Source of the DNA: Azonexus sp.
GTDB lineage: Bacteria > Pseudomonadota > Gammaproteobacteria > Burkholderiales > Rhodocyclaceae
Assembly: GCA_030691385.1 (NCBI GenBank)
Contig: JAUYEI010000008.1
Location: 1-60,700, forward strand
DNA: 60,700 nt
Direction of reading: 5' to 3'
A model generated the notes under the pieces. That model was given only the letters and a program-made list of their open reading frames with translations. It did no database searches and was not told the origin of the DNA. The number at the start of each line of letters is the position of its first letter. The stretch's first letter is position 1. This document shows positions 9,040 through 18,613 of the stretch, one piece after another. A program made the translations under genes and the position numbers.

Positions 9040-9072
9040 CTGCGGTCGGCCGGAAAAAAGGCCAAAATCCTC
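9040..9072 (+). repeat. ACGGTCAACC-type element, copy 1
   Basis: Degenerate intergenic copy (TGCGGTCGGCCGGAAAAAAG then GCCAAAATCC), 15 bases beyond the 3' end of the hybrid kinase gene. Confidence 0.6.
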
Positions 9073-9086
9073 GAGTCAGCCCAGGC

Positions 9087-11999
9087 TCAATGGTTTTGTC
9101 GGGATTTCTTCAGCCATTTCAGCAGCGTGGCATAAAGGATATCGGGCGTTACCGGTTTGGCGACGAAATCGTCCATGCCGGCCAGCCGGCACTGTTCTCT
9201 GTCCTCGGCAAAGGCATTGGCCGTCATGGCCAGGATGGGCATGTCCTTGAGCGCCGGGTTGCTGCGGATTCGTTGCGTTGCCTCAAGGCCGCCCATCCTC
9301 GGCATTTGCATGTCCATCAGGATCAGGTCGTAGGCACTTTGTCCGAGCATTTCCAGCGCCTGCACCCCGTTGTCCGCGATATCAACGGCCAGGCCTGTCT
9401 CGGCCAGAATCTCCAAGGCCACTTCCTGGTTGATGGCATCGTCCTCGACGAGCAGGATACGCCTGCCCTGAAAGGCACGGGCCAGCGTTATTTCCGGCGC
9501 TTCCTTCGTCACTTGTGGCTGGCCGGCAACGGCCGAGCGCGGAGCTGCCTTGGTCAGCCGGGCGGTGAACCAGAAGGTGCTGCCCTGGCCGGGGGCGCTG
9601 CTCACGCCAACCTCACCGCCCATCAGTTTGGTCAGGTGCTTGGTGATGGAAAGTCCCAGCCCGGTGCCGCCATATTCCCGCGTGGTTGAACTGTCGACCT
9701 GCTCGAAGGCGGTAAACAGGCGATCGAGGTGATCCGGAGCAATACCGATGCCGCTGTCCGTCACTTCAAAACGCAGCAAAACGCTGACGGCGGTTTCTTC
9801 CTGGAGGCGGGTACGGATGGTGACCGTGCCTTGCTCGGTGAACTTGACAGCATTGTTGGCGTAGTTGAGCAGGGCCTGGGTGAGCCGGGTCGGGTCGCCG
9901 CAGAGATTGCGCGGCAGATCGCCGCTGTCCATGACGAGCTGCAGGCCCTTGGCGCTGAGTCGGGAGGACAGGATGGAGGCAACGTTGCCCAGGATGTTGT
10001 CGACCACGACATCGGTCTGTTCGAGGATCAGCCGGCCGGCTTCAATCTTGGAGAGATCGAGAATGTCGTTGATGACATTGAGCAGGTGTTCGCCTGCCGA
10101 ATGGATCTTGTCGAGCTGGCTGCATTGCTGCGGGGTCGCACCATTCCGCCGGATCAGGAAGGCCATGCCGAGAATGGCATTCATCGGCGTCCTGATCTCG
10201 TGGCTCATGTTGGTCAGGAAGGCGCTCTTGGCAATGGTTGCCGCTTCGGCCTCGAGGGCGCGCTTTTTCAGTTCGGCATTGAGGGTTTCGATAACCTCGG
10301 TCCGGTTTTTGACCAGTTGTTCCAGATGGTGACGATGCTGGTCTAGTTCCCGGGCGATTTTTTTCTTCTCGGTAATGTTTTCCTTGATCCCGACATAGTG
10401 CGTAATTTGCCCGTCGGAGCGCCGGATCGGCGAAAAGATGACGTCCTCCGTGATGAGTTCGCCGCTCTTGCACTTGTTGTTCATTTCGCACTGCCATGGC
10501 CGGCCTTCCGACAAGGCATTCCACAGCGCGATATAGGTTTGTTCGGAGGTCTGGCCGGATTGCATGACGCGTTGATTCTGGCCGATCAGTTCGTCGCGGC
10601 GATAGCCGCTGGAACGCTCGAACGCTTCATTGACATATTCGATCCGTGCATCGAGATCGGTGATGACGATGCTCAGCGTGCTTTGTTCGAGGGCCTGGGA
10701 AAGCTTGAGTAGCTGTTCTTCAGCCCGCTTGCGATCGGTGATGTCTTCGACGATTGACCAGACGTATTGCTGACCATCGTTGCCGGTGATCGCCATGCCG
10801 TTGAGGCGCAAGGGAACCAGGCTGCCGTCCTTGCGGCGGTATTCCTTTTCAAACGGGGCGTAACGGCCTGTATCCTGCAGTGAGGCCCGTTGTCGTGCCG
10901 CGTCGGTCTCATACCTCTTCGGGGTCAGGGTCCGGGAGTCGAGTGACTTCAATTCCTCGGCCGGATAACCGCAAATCTGCTGGAAGGCGTTGTTGAATTC
11001 GATGAAATAGCCCTTCCGGTCGGTCAAGGCGATACCCAGCGGCGACAGCTCGAAAAGTCCGCGCAGTTTGGCTTCGCTTTCGCGCAGCGAACTTTCGGCC
11101 TGCAGGCGCTCGGCCTGCAAGGCGGCGACCCCCAAACCGGTCAGGACCGTCGTCGCCATGTAGCCCCACAACAGAAACAGGCTGATGTGTTCGTCGGGCA
11201 AATAGAAGGTGCCATGGCCGGTTGCGGTAGCCCAGGCGGCCACCACTGAAAATCCGAGTCCGGCCGTGGCGGCGAAGGTGTTGCCGAAGCGCAGGGCGGC
11301 CCAGGCGAACAGCGGCAGGGTCAGGAAGGCCAGTGGCAGGGTACGGCCGAGTGCGGCAAAGTCGTGGATGAAGGCCAGCCAGGCGATCGGGCCGGCAAAC
11401 AGAATCCAGAGCAGCAGTTCCTGGCGGAATTGACCTAGCTGCTCGATGTTTTTGCGGTTGATCGTCAGCAGCAAGGGGGCGGCCAGGAGCACCCCGACGC
11501 TATCACCCATCCACCACGTCAGCCAGGCAAACCCGGCCGCTTCGAGCGGCAGCATGCCGGCCAGATAGAGATTGGCGACGCCGCCCGTTGCCGACACCAG
11601 CATGCCCAGGCTGGCCGCTGCGATGAAGGTGCCGATGTCTTTCTGGCGGTCGAAGGCCGCATGGAAACCGGCGCGCTTAAGCCAGCTGACGGCGAGCAGC
11701 GGGCCAAGCGTGTTGCCGACGGCGATGCCGGCCGCCAGGGGCCAGGCGGAACCGATGCTCAGATTGACCAACAGGGCGCCAAGGTAAATCCCCGGCCAGA
11801 CCGGGATTCCCCAGCGAAACAGGGCAGCGACGGCGATCCCCGTCGGCAGCCAGAGCAGCGTGATATGGCTGCCGGTAAAGGGAATTTGCAGCCCCAGCCA
11901 GCCGGTGGCGACGTAGGCGAGGAGCGGAAGAAGGAGTCTGGTCAGCATTGGACTTCGCGGGTTCGGATGATTTCTGGCTGGCCGAATCGGGGAGGTCAT
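9087..11999 (-). CDS. MASE1-PAS-PAS hybrid sensor histidine kinase
   Basis: A 970-residue inner-membrane sensor. The N-terminal ~300 residues form a multi-span MASE1-type membrane domain ([21 protein letters not shown], then repeated hydrophobic helices). Two PAS domains with PAC segments follow ([31 protein letters not shown]), then a coiled linker, the HisKA box [17 protein letters not shown] with the phospho-accepting His, an HATPase with [13 protein letters not shown], and a C-terminal receiver ([23 protein letters not shown], Lys in FVAKPVTP). No Hpt or output domain, so it presumably relays to a separate partner. The start is ATG 11999 or 11948 ([10 protein letters not shown]), the latter placing the first helix at the N-terminus. 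Confidence 0.9.
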   Translation of the reverse strand: MTSPIRPARNHPNPRSPMLTRLLLPLLAYVATGWLGLQIPFTGSHITLLWLPTGIAVAALFRWGIPVWPGIYLGALLVNLSIGSAWPLAAGIAVGNTLGPLLAVSWLKRAGFHAAFDRQKDIGTFIAAASLGMLVSATGGVANLYLAGMLPLEAAGFAWLTWWMGDSVGVLLAAPLLLTINRKNIEQLGQFRQELLLWILFAGPIAWLAFIHDFAALGRTLPLAFLTLPLFAWAALRFGNTFAATAGLGFSVVAAWATATGHGTFYLPDEHISLFLLWGYMATTVLTGLGVAALQAERLQAESSLRESEAKLRGLFELSPLGIALTDRKGYFIEFNNAFQQICGYPAEELKSLDSRTLTPKRYETDAARQRASLQDTGRYAPFEKEYRRKDGSLVPLRLNGMAITGNDGQQYVWSIVEDITDRKRAEEQLLKLSQALEQSTLSIVITDLDARIEYVNEAFERSSGYRRDELIGQNQRVMQSGQTSEQTYIALWNALSEGRPWQCEMNNKCKSGELITEDVIFSPIRRSDGQITHYVGIKENITEKKKIARELDQHRHHLEQLVKNRTEVIETLNAELKKRALEAEAATIAKSAFLTNMSHEIRTPMNAILGMAFLIRRNGATPQQCSQLDKIHSAGEHLLNVINDILDLSKIEAGRLILEQTDVVVDNILGNVASILSSRLSAKGLQLVMDSGDLPRNLCGDPTRLTQALLNYANNAVKFTEQGTVTIRTRLQEETAVSVLLRFEVTDSGIGIAPDHLDRLFTAFEQVDSSTTREYGGTGLGLSITKHLTKLMGGEVGVSSAPGQGSTFWFTARLTKAAPRSAVAGQPQVTKEAPEITLARAFQGRRILLVEDDAINQEVALEILAETGLAVDIADNGVQALEMLGQSAYDLILMDMQMPRMGGLEATQRIRSNPALKDMPILAMTANAFAEDREQCRLAGMDDFVAKPVTPDILYATLLKWLKKSRQNH

Positions 12000-12082
12000 G
12001 GTGTATCGGCAATTGAAACTAGGTGAAACAGTTCCACAATAATAAATCAGATTTGTGCGTTTATATTACAAAAGTAATAGTT

Positions 12083-13108
12083 CTAGTAAAAAACATCCCC
12101 CAGGTCGAGCGTCGCACGTTCGCCGATGCTGCCTCGATGCGTGTCCAGCCAAAATTGAGCATGCTCGCGGCCGCTGTCGCGCAGGCTCTCGAAGAATGGC
12201 AGGTTGACCGCCAGTTTGCTGCCGGGCGGCAGTTCGCCGAGCAAGGCGTCGGCGGTGATGGCGTGGAAGCGTAGCTGCTCGATGCGCCGCTCGAGCCGGC
12301 CGACCGGCAACCATTTTGATAGCCACGAGGCGCTGACCTCCTCGCGCAGGTGGGCGAACATCCGCATTTCGCGCAGGAAAGTCGCGTTGAACGACAGTTC
12401 GAGCAGGCGCTGCCGGATGTCCGCGGCCGAAGCGGGCGTTTCGGTGTAACGCAGCGGCGTGAGCAGGACGAGCAGGATGTCCGGCGAGGCGCACTGGTAA
12501 GCCAGCGGGAAAACCGCCGGGTTGGCGCTGTAACCGCCGTCCCAGTACGGTTCGCCATCGATGACAATGCTCCGGTGAATGGTCGGCAGGCAGGCCGAGG
12601 CGAGCAGGGTGTCGACCGACAGCTCATGGTTGCGGAACAGTCGCAGCTTGCCGGAGTTGGCATGGGTCGCGGCGATGAACAGCTTGGCCGGGGATTCGCG
12701 GCGCAGGCGGGCGAAGTCGAACTGTTCGCCGAGGATGTCGCGCAGGGGGTTGAGGTCGAAGGGGTTGAACTGCTCGGGACTCAGATGGTTGGTCCATTGC
12801 AGCATCAGCTTCAGGGTCTGGCTCACTTCGCCGCCGGCATCGCCGGACCTGGCGAAGGGCGAGCTGGCCGCCACGCTGGTCCAGAAGCGGGCCAGCGTTT
12901 CGCGGGCGCCGTCGCGACCGCCGGTCATCAGGCCGTGTGCCAGGCACAGCGCATTCATCGCCCCGGCGCTGGTCCCGCTGACGCCTTCGAAGGTGAAGGC
13001 CGAATCTTCGAGCAGGGCGTCGAGCACGCCCCAGGTGAAGGCGCCATGGGCGCCGCCGCCCTGCAGGGCGAGGTTGAGCGGACGGTGGCTGGCGGCTTTG
13101 GTGTGCAT
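12083..13108 (-). CDS. Patatin-like phospholipase
   Basis: About 341 residues of the patatin family, serine lipid acyl hydrolases with a Ser-Asp dyad. The oxyanion-hole motif GGGAHG lies near residue 16, the nucleophile elbow GVSGTSAGAMNAL near residue 42, and the dyad Asp in DGGYSANPAVFPL near residue 200. No signal peptide is seen; cytoplasmic or peripheral membrane location is likely. ATG 13108 is preferred over a GTG/TTG 12 bases upstream. The start codon abuts an ACGGTCAACC-type element at 13111, so that element forms the immediate upstream region. PHA depolymerase-type activity is possible given the neighbouring phasin, but this is only inference. Confidence 0.85.
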   Translation of the reverse strand: MHTKAASHRPLNLALQGGGAHGAFTWGVLDALLEDSAFTFEGVSGTSAGAMNALCLAHGLMTGGRDGARETLARFWTSVAASSPFARSGDAGGEVSQTLKLMLQWTNHLSPEQFNPFDLNPLRDILGEQFDFARLRRESPAKLFIAATHANSGKLRLFRNHELSVDTLLASACLPTIHRSIVIDGEPYWDGGYSANPAVFPLAYQCASPDILLVLLTPLRYTETPASAADIRQRLLELSFNATFLREMRMFAHLREEVSASWLSKWLPVGRLERRIEQLRFHAITADALLGELPPGSKLAVNLPFFESLRDSGREHAQFWLDTHRGSIGERATLDLGDVFY

Positions 13109-13110
13109 TG

Positions 13111-13148
13111 CTACGGTCAACCCGAAAAAAGGCCCAAAACTGAAATCG
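13111..13148 (+). repeat. ACGGTCAACC-type element, copy 2
   Basis: A 38-base copy starting CTACGGTCAACCCGAAAAAA and ending TGAAATCG, lying two bases upstream of the patatin start codon on the opposite strand sense. Confidence 0.8.
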
Positions 13149-13263
13149 CCCGGCGAGCCTGCGGCCTTTCGGCCACCGTCTCGACAATCGGCAGCGGCTG
13201 TAACGACGGGAGAGTCTGGGCGATGGCAGCGCCCGGCGTCAATCGTTGCGCCCGAATGCGGCG

Positions 13264-13287
13264 AAAAAAAGCCCGGCTGGGCCGGGC
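13264..13287 (-). terminator. Intrinsic terminator after the phasin gene
   Basis: On the minus strand, a perfect 7-base GC stem GCCCGGC / GCCGGGC with a 3-base loop is followed by seven T residues. It lies 32 bases beyond the phasin stop codon. Confidence 0.8.
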
Positions 13288-13318
13288 AGAATGGTGAGAT
13301 TGCTTTTTTCTTGTGAGG

Positions 13319-13888
13319 TCAGGCGGCAGTGGCCTTCCTGGTCGTTGTGGCGCGGCGGCGCGGGGCCGGTGCGCTGGCCGCCATGATTTCAGTCGCCGGA
13401 TGGATTTCTTTTTCGGCCAGCGTCACCGTTTCGATGACCGCTTCGCTGATGCCGTGCAAGGTCTGCTCGGCGCTTTGCAGGGAGGTCTTCATCGCCTGCA
13501 GGACAAGTTCGGCTTCCCACGGGCTGGTTTTGGTGGCGCGATTGATGGTCGCGAAAACCATTTCATCCAGCATGCGCACCTGGGATTCGGCGTTGCGAAT
13601 CATCACCTTGTGCGTCTGGCCCATGATTTCCAGCGCGCCGTCCAGGACGCGACTGGCGCGGGCGGCGCTGTCCAGCCAGACGGTGGTGGGGAACTGGGTC
13701 ATCGTCTCGAGCTGGCCGTGGCCCAGTTGCGCGAAGTGCCGGCTGCCGTGATGGACGGCTTCGCGGCTGTTGCTGGAAATCAGCTCGGAAAAGCGCTGGC
13801 CGGCATCGATACAGGCCGCCGACAGGTCGAGCAGGTTGTTCAGCGCGTGTTCGCGGCTCCGGGCAATTTCATGAGAAGACAAAAACAT
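13319..13888 (-). CDS. Phasin family protein
   Basis: A 189-residue, almost entirely helical protein resembling phasins, which coat polyhydroxyalkanoate granules. Visible features are a helical core (SREHALNNLLDLSAACIDAGQRFSEL to ESQVRMLDEMVFATINRATKTSPW) and a C-terminal Ala/Arg/Thr-rich basic tail (APAPRRRATTTRKATAA), the type of tail seen in phasins that bind DNA or polymer. The gene has its own terminator and is probably monocistronic. The MaoC-type hydratase at 41 kb is a second PHA-related gene in the window. Confidence 0.75.
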   Translation of the reverse strand: MFLSSHEIARSREHALNNLLDLSAACIDAGQRFSELISSNSREAVHHGSRHFAQLGHGQLETMTQFPTTVWLDSAARASRVLDGALEIMGQTHKVMIRNAESQVRMLDEMVFATINRATKTSPWEAELVLQAMKTSLQSAEQTLHGISEAVIETVTLAEKEIHPATEIMAASAPAPRRRATTTRKATAA

Positions 13889-13949
13889 GGGCGCTCCCGA
13901 CGGTGTTTGACCGACAGAGATTAGCGCCGCGATGTGACAAGAAAATGAA

Positions 13950-14618
13950 TCAGCGAATGGTCCTGACGCCTTCGGCCGTGCCGAGCAGCAGCAGGTTGGC
14001 CGGGCGCACGGCGAACAGGCCGTTGGTGACGACGCCGACGATCTGGTTGATCTGCGCCTCGAGGCCCTTCGGGTCGGTGATGGCCAGTCCTTTGACGTCG
14101 AGGATCAGGTTGCCGTTATCGGTCACGAAGCCTTCGCGCAGGACCGGGGTGCCACCGAGCTTGGCCAGTTCGCGGGCAACATGGGCGCGCGACATGGGAA
14201 TGACTTCGACCGGCAGCGGGAACTTGCCCATGACGTCGACGAGCTTCGAGCCGTCGCAGATGCAGACGAATTCACGGGCCACGGCGGCGACGATCTTCTC
14301 GCGCGTCAGGGCGCCGCCGCCCCCCTTGATCATGTTGAGGCCGGCGTCGATTTCGTCGGCGCCATCGACATAAACGGGAATGTCGTCAACGTCGTTGAGG
14401 TCGAAGACCGCGATGCCATGGCCTTCCAGGCGCTGGCGGGTGGCTTCGGAACTGGCCACGGCGCCCTTGTATTTGTCTTTCAGCGGGGCCAGGGCGTCGA
14501 TGAAAAAGTTGGCCGTCGAGCCGGTGCCGACGCCGATGATGCTGCCGGCCGGTGCCGTTTGCGCGACGTAGTCGGCGGCGGTCTGGGCGACGGCCTGTTT
14601 GAGTTCGTCCTGGGTCAT
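13950..14618 (-). CDS. rpiA: Ribose-5-phosphate isomerase A
   Basis: A 222-residue enzyme that interconverts ribose 5-phosphate and ribulose 5-phosphate in the non-oxidative pentose phosphate pathway. Family signatures are all present: [17 protein letters not shown] (phosphate/ribose loop), [20 protein letters not shown] (catalytic Asp and the Gly-rich loop), LTREKIVA, and a C-terminal [15 protein letters not shown]. The length matches family norm. ATG 14618 is preceded by AGGAG, six bases upstream. It is convergent to nothing and divergent from the basic Ala/Lys-rich gene at 14743. Confidence 0.95.
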   Translation of the reverse strand: MTQDELKQAVAQTAADYVAQTAPAGSIIGVGTGSTANFFIDALAPLKDKYKGAVASSEATRQRLEGHGIAVFDLNDVDDIPVYVDGADEIDAGLNMIKGGGGALTREKIVAAVAREFVCICDGSKLVDVMGKFPLPVEVIPMSRAHVARELAKLGGTPVLREGFVTDNGNLILDVKGLAITDPKGLEAQINQIVGVVTNGLFAVRPANLLLLGTAEGVRTIR

Positions 14619-14742
14619 GCTGTGCTCCTGAAGTGGCTTTGCGGCATTTTAACCCGTCGATTCGGTCCGAAACGGTCATAAAATTTTAACCTTGGTGTGC
14701 TTTCATAATGACTAAACTAGCCATACTGTTTTTAGGGAGAGC

Positions 14743-15348
14743 ATGATGAGCGAAAAAACCAGGAAGGCGCCGGCCGCCAAGCCCGCTGCCACGCCAAAAC
14801 CGCTGAAGAAGCTGGTGCCGCGCACGGCACCCGTGGCCGAGGTGAAGCCTGTTGCGGCCGTTGCCGAGGCCGTTGTGGCGCCGGCTGCCAAGACAGCCGC
14901 GCCAAAGCCGGCCCCCGTTGTCGCCGAGAAACCGGCGCCCGTTGTCGCCAAGCCGGCGCCAGCCACCAGCAAGGCCAAGGCAGTGCGCAAGCCGAGCCAG
15001 GTCGAAGAAACCGTCGCCAGGCATCAGAAGGTGCTGGCCGATGCCCTGGTCAAGGCCCAGGCAATCAAATACGATCAGCCCAAGCTCATGAAGCAGGAAG
15101 TGGCGAAGCCCACCAAGCCGGCCAAGGCCAAAAAAGTGAAGCTGGTCCGTGACAGCTATGCCATGCCGGACACCGAGTACGCCCAGATCGGCGCGCTCAA
15201 GAAGCGCCTGAGCGGGCTCGGCAACGACGTCAAGAAAAGCGAGCTGCTGCGCGGCGGCATCGCCGTGCTGGCTGCTTTGAACGATGCCGAACTCAAAGCC
15301 GTGATGGGGCGCGTCGAGCGCATCAAGACCGGGCGTCCGGCCAAGTAG
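14743..15348 (+). CDS. Ala/Lys/Pro-rich basic protein with folded C-terminal domain
   Basis: A 201-residue protein. Residues 1-85 are a low-complexity histone-like tail (repeats of KPAP, VVAEKPAPVVAK). Residues ~135-201 form a compact domain: SYAMPDTEYAQIGALKKRL, then KKSELLRGGIAVLAALNDAELKAVM and the terminal KTGRPAK. The C-terminal pattern (a beta strand then two helices with a KKSELLR turn) resembles ribbon-helix-helix-like DNA-binding folds, and similar proteins occur in other betaproteobacteria; DNA binding is inference. Starts at ATG 14743 or 14746 behind AGGGAGA. It ends just before the pst promoter. Confidence 0.6.
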   Translation: MMSEKTRKAPAAKPAATPKPLKKLVPRTAPVAEVKPVAAVAEAVVAPAAKTAAPKPAPVVAEKPAPVVAKPAPATSKAKAVRKPSQVEETVARHQKVLADALVKAQAIKYDQPKLMKQEVAKPTKPAKAKKVKLVRDSYAMPDTEYAQIGALKKRLSGLGNDVKKSELLRGGIAVLAALNDAELKAVMGRVERIKTGRPAK

Positions 15349-15382
15349 GCCAAAAGTAAGCTTTTTCCCGGATTGTTACAGC

Positions 15383-15416
15383 CTGTCATTTGGTTGTAAC
15401 AATCGGCGGGTAACCT
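15383..15416 (+). promoter_or_regulatory. Pho box and -10 element upstream of pstS
   Basis: CTGTCATTTGGTTGTAAC (15383-15400) matches the 18-base Pho box: the first 7-base repeat is perfect and the second (TTGTAAC) agrees at five of seven positions, with a 4-base spacer. A candidate -10 (TAACCT, 15411-15416) begins ten bases after the box, the spacing expected when PhoB replaces the -35 contact. An inverted pair TTGTTACA / TGTAACAA surrounds the box. The pstS start is 40 bases after the -10. Confidence 0.75.
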
Positions 15417-15455
15417 GCACCGTGTTGTCCATTCAACCCTGTGCAGGAGTATCCC

Positions 15456-16454
15456 ATGCTGAATTCCAAACTCGTTTCCGCCCTCGCGGTCGCCGGTGTC
15501 GCCCTGATTGGCGCCCAGTCCGCCCAGGCCCAAGTCATCAAGGTCGACGGTTCGTCCACCGTCTATCCGATCACCGAAGCGGTGGCCGAAGAATTCCAGA
15601 AAGCCAAGAAGAACGCCATCAAGGTGACGGTCGGTATTTCCGGCACCGGCGGTGGCTTCAAGAAATTCTGTCGTGACGAAACCGATTTCTCCAACGCTTC
15701 CCGTCCGATCACCAAGTCGGAAATGGAACTGTGCAAGGCCGCTGGTGTCGAGTACATCGAAATGCCGGTCGCCTTCGACGCGCTGACCGTCGTCATCAAT
15801 CCGAAGAATGCCTTCCTCAAGCAGGCCACCGTCGCTGAAATGAAGACACTGTGGGAGCCGGCAGCCCAGGGCAAGATCATGAAGTGGAACCAGGTCAATC
15901 CGGCCTGGCCCGATGCCCCGGTCAAGCTGTTCGGCGCCGGTGCCGACTCGGGTACCTTCGAGTATTTCACCGAAGCCATGGTTGGCAAGGCCAAGTCCTC
16001 GCGCGGCGACTACACCGCTTCCGAAGACGACAATGTGCTGGTTCAGGGCGTGTCGCGCGACGTCAATGCCATCGGTTACTTTGGCTATGCTTACTACGCT
16101 GAAAATACCGCCAAGCTGAAGGCACTGGCCATCGTCAATCCGAAGACCGGCAAGGCTGTCGAACCGTCTGCGGCCAATGTCGAAAACGGCACCTACGCAC
16201 CGCTGTCCCGCCCGATCTTTATTTATGTCAAGGCCAAGTCCCTGCAGAAGCCTGAGGTCAGGGAGTTCATCGAGTTCTACATGAAGAACGCTGCTGCCCT
16301 GATCAAGGAAGTCAAATACGTTCCGTTGCCGGCCGCTGCTTATACCGGTAATCTTGAGCATGTGAAAAAGAACAAGATTGGCACCGTGTTCGGTGGTGTC
16401 AATGAAATCGGCATTACCATCGAAGAACTGATGAAGCGCGAAGCAAAGATGTAA
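15456..16454 (+). CDS. pstS: Phosphate ABC transporter, periplasmic binding protein
   Basis: A 332-residue phosphate-binding protein of the PstSCAB high-affinity importer. It has a Sec signal peptide (LVSALAVAGVALIGAQSAQA, cleavage before QVIKVDGSS) and the phosphate-binding loops DGSSTVYPITEA, VGISGTGGGFKKF, DFSNASRPIT and GADSGTFEYF. ATG 15456 is chosen over GTG 15441 because CAGGAG lies nine bases upstream and it starts directly with the signal peptide. It is the first gene of the pst-pho operon, under a Pho box, and is separated from pstC by an attenuator-like terminator that would give excess PstS. Confidence 0.95.
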   Translation: MLNSKLVSALAVAGVALIGAQSAQAQVIKVDGSSTVYPITEAVAEEFQKAKKNAIKVTVGISGTGGGFKKFCRDETDFSNASRPITKSEMELCKAAGVEYIEMPVAFDALTVVINPKNAFLKQATVAEMKTLWEPAAQGKIMKWNQVNPAWPDAPVKLFGAGADSGTFEYFTEAMVGKAKSSRGDYTASEDDNVLVQGVSRDVNAIGYFGYAYYAENTAKLKALAIVNPKTGKAVEPSAANVENGTYAPLSRPIFIYVKAKSLQKPEVREFIEFYMKNAAALIKEVKYVPLPAAAYTGNLEHVKKNKIGTVFGGVNEIGITIEELMKREAKM

Positions 16455-16494
16455 AGTTCGCTCTGGCGACTCACGACCACGACGCCTGCTGATG

Positions 16495-16526
16495 AAAGCC
16501 CGGCCCCGGACGGGGCCGGCTTTATT
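16495..16526 (+). terminator. Attenuator between pstS and pstC
   Basis: A strong stem AAAGCCCGGCCCC / GGGGCCGGCTTT with a 4-base loop, followed by a short T-run (TTTATTG). It probably terminates part of the transcripts after pstS and lets the rest continue into pstC, a common arrangement for binding-protein genes. Confidence 0.7.
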
Positions 16527-16556
16527 GTTTATGGAATTCTCGAAGTGAATTCAACC

Positions 16557-17492
16557 ATGTCTGCAAATAACGCATCCGACCTGCCAGGGGTCAGCGATCG
16601 CCTGGCCTACAACGCCATGCGCAACTGGAAGGAAAGGCTGATCGAGACCGTTCTTCTCGCTGCTGCGGCGATTTCTGTCCTGACAACGCTCGGTATCGTC
16701 TACGTACTCGTTTCCGAGTCGTTCCATTTTTTCCAGAATGTCAGCATCATCGACTTTCTGACCGATACCCAATGGACACCCCTGTTCGATGATGCCCATT
16801 TCGGCATCATGGTCCTCATTTCCGGAACCTTGGTTTCCTCCGGCGTGGCCTTGTTGCTGGCCATTCCGATGGGGACGATCATCGCCATCTACCTGTCCGA
16901 ATTCGCCAATCCGAAGGTCAGGGAAGTGGCCAAGCCGATTCTCGAGCTTCTGGGCGGCATCCCGACCATCGTCTTCGGCTACTTTGCCTTGCTGGTGGTG
17001 ACGCCCATCCTGCAGTTTTTCCTGCCGTCGCTGCCGGGTTTCTCGCTGCTGTCTGCCGGTCTGGTGATGGGCATCATGATCGTTCCCTACATTGCTTCGT
17101 TGTCCGAAGACGCCATGCGCGCCGTGCCGATGAGCATGCGCGAGGGGGCCTTTGCGATGGGCTCGACCAAGCTTTATACCGCCGTCCACGTTGTTGTGCC
17201 AGCAGCCATTTCGGGCCTGGCAGCTTCCTACATTCTTGGCATTTCACGTGCCGTCGGTGAAACGATGATCCTGGCCGTGGCCGCCGGCATGCAGCCGAAC
17301 CTGACCTGGAACCCGATGGAGCCCGCTGCGACGATCACCTCCTACATCGTGCAGGTGGCGCTGGGTGATCTGCCGCACGGCTCAATCGGTTACCAGACCA
17401 TCTTTGCGGCCGGCCTGACCTTGCTGCTGATCACGCTGGTGTTCAACATCCTCGGCCAGTGGTTGCGTGCCAAGTATCGGGAGGCCTATTAA
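16557..17492 (+). CDS. pstC: Phosphate ABC transporter permease PstC
   Basis: About 311 residues with six predicted membrane helices, one half of the inner-membrane phosphate channel. The binding-protein-dependent permease (EAA) loop reads EGAFAMGSTKLYTAVHVVVPAAISG, which contacts PstB. The N-terminal helix (ETVLLAAAAISVLTTLGIVYVLV) and HFGIMVLISGTL segment are typical of PstC. GTG 16545 is an alternative start four codons upstream. Its TAA stop overlaps the pstA ATG by one base (TAATG), indicating translational coupling. Confidence 0.93.
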   Translation: MSANNASDLPGVSDRLAYNAMRNWKERLIETVLLAAAAISVLTTLGIVYVLVSESFHFFQNVSIIDFLTDTQWTPLFDDAHFGIMVLISGTLVSSGVALLLAIPMGTIIAIYLSEFANPKVREVAKPILELLGGIPTIVFGYFALLVVTPILQFFLPSLPGFSLLSAGLVMGIMIVPYIASLSEDAMRAVPMSMREGAFAMGSTKLYTAVHVVVPAAISGLAASYILGISRAVGETMILAVAAGMQPNLTWNPMEPAATITSYIVQVALGDLPHGSIGYQTIFAAGLTLLLITLVFNILGQWLRAKYREAY

Positions 17493-18424
17493 TGAAACCG
17501 CTGACGACTGAACAAATCCGAGCTGTCATAGCCAAGGGCAAGTTCCGCGACAATCTTTTCAAGGCGATCGGCGTTTTCTGTCTGGCTTTTGCCTTGCTCG
17601 TCATCGTGGCCTTGATTGCCGACATGCTGCTCAAGGGGGCCGAACGCTTCACGCTCGACTTCTTCCTCAACTTCGCTTCGCGACGGGCGACACAAGCCGG
17701 CATTCTCTCGGCCTGGGTCGGTTCCCTGCTGGTCATGCTGGTCACCGCCCTGGCGGCGGTGCCGCTCGGCGTGGCAGCGGGTCTGTATCTTGAGGAATAC
17801 GCCAAGCGCAACTGGATCACGAACATCATCGAGATCAACGTCACCAATCTCGCCGCGGTGCCGTCGATCGTCTATGGATTGCTCGCCCTCGGCATCTTTG
17901 TGTACATGTTCGGCTTTGGCCAGAGCATCCTCTCGGCCGGCCTGACGCTGGCGCTGTTGATTCTGCCCATCATCATCGTTGCCACCCGCGAAGCGATCCG
18001 TGCCATTCCGGCGATGATCCGCGAGGGCTCGATGGCAGTCGGCGCGACGCGCTGGCAGACCTGCCACTACCACATCATCCCCTATGCCATGCCCGGCATC
18101 CTGACCGGCGTGATTATCGGCCTGGCCCGCGCCATCGGCGAAACGGCACCGATCATCACGATCGGGGCGCTGACCTTCATTGCCTTCCTGCCGCCGGTGC
18201 CGTTCAGCGAGATCGACGGTGGCGGGTCGGCGGGCCTGTTCGACTGGGTCATGTCGCCCTTCACCGTGATGCCGATCCAGATTTTCAACTGGACCTCGCG
18301 CCCGGACCCGGCTTTCGAAGTCAATGCCGCCGCCGCCGGCTTCGTGCTGATGGTCATGGTCCTCTCGATGAATGCCGTCGCCATCTACCTGCGCTACAAG
18401 ATGCGCAAAAACATCAAGTGGTGA
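17492..18424 (+). CDS. pstA: Phosphate ABC transporter permease PstA
   Basis: 310 residues with six predicted helices, partner of PstC. The cytoplasmic EAA loop is REGSMAVGATRWQTCHYHIIPYAMPGILTG, followed by GLARAIGETAPI, a hallmark of PstA/PstC. The charged periplasmic/loop segment around PVPFSEIDGGGSAGLFDW fits the family. It is translationally coupled to pstC. It is followed by an intergenic palindromic repeat and an ACGGTCAACC-type element before pstB. Confidence 0.94.
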   Translation: MKPLTTEQIRAVIAKGKFRDNLFKAIGVFCLAFALLVIVALIADMLLKGAERFTLDFFLNFASRRATQAGILSAWVGSLLVMLVTALAAVPLGVAAGLYLEEYAKRNWITNIIEINVTNLAAVPSIVYGLLALGIFVYMFGFGQSILSAGLTLALLILPIIIVATREAIRAIPAMIREGSMAVGATRWQTCHYHIIPYAMPGILTGVIIGLARAIGETAPIITIGALTFIAFLPPVPFSEIDGGGSAGLFDWVMSPFTVMPIQIFNWTSRPDPAFEVNAAAAGFVLMVMVLSMNAVAIYLRYKMRKNIKW

Positions 18425-18425
18425 T

Positions 18426-18556
18426 TTCATGCACCGGAACGCCCCTGACTTTGTCCCCCAAGGGGACTTCCTTCGGGGCGTCGGCTTCGCCTTGCCGAGT
18501 TGCGCGCACTGTCTGCGGCTCGTCTTCGCGTCAGGCTCGCCCCGGCGCATGAAATG
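18426..18556 (+). repeat. Imperfect palindromic intergenic repeat, pstA-pstB
   Basis: Begins ATTTCATGCACCGGA and ends GCGCATGAAATGA, so its ends are inverted. The interior contains ACTTTGTC, CGCCTTGCCG and CTGTCTGCGGCTCGTCTTCG, all shared in the same order with the repeat between pstB and phoU. It lengthens the pstA-pstB spacer to about 190 bases. Confidence 0.7.
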
Positions 18557-18560
18557 ATTC

Positions 18561-18598
18561 CCACGGTCAACCGGGAAAAACAGCCAAAAATGAAATCC
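18561..18598 (+). repeat. ACGGTCAACC-type element, copy 3
   Basis: CCACGGTCAACCGGGAAAAA, then CAGCCAAAAATGAAATCC. It lies between the palindromic repeat and pstB; translating in the pstB frame would give an upstream extension [14 protein letters not shown], rejected as part of pstB because a better ribosome site precedes ATG 18614. Confidence 0.8.
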
Positions 18599-18613
18599 GA
18601 AATGGAGTCTCCA

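Noticed and set aside
18590..18613. Earlier start of pstB inside the repeat ([10 protein letters not shown]...)
   Set aside because: GGAG precedes ATG 18614 and the extension is derived from the repeat element and spacer.
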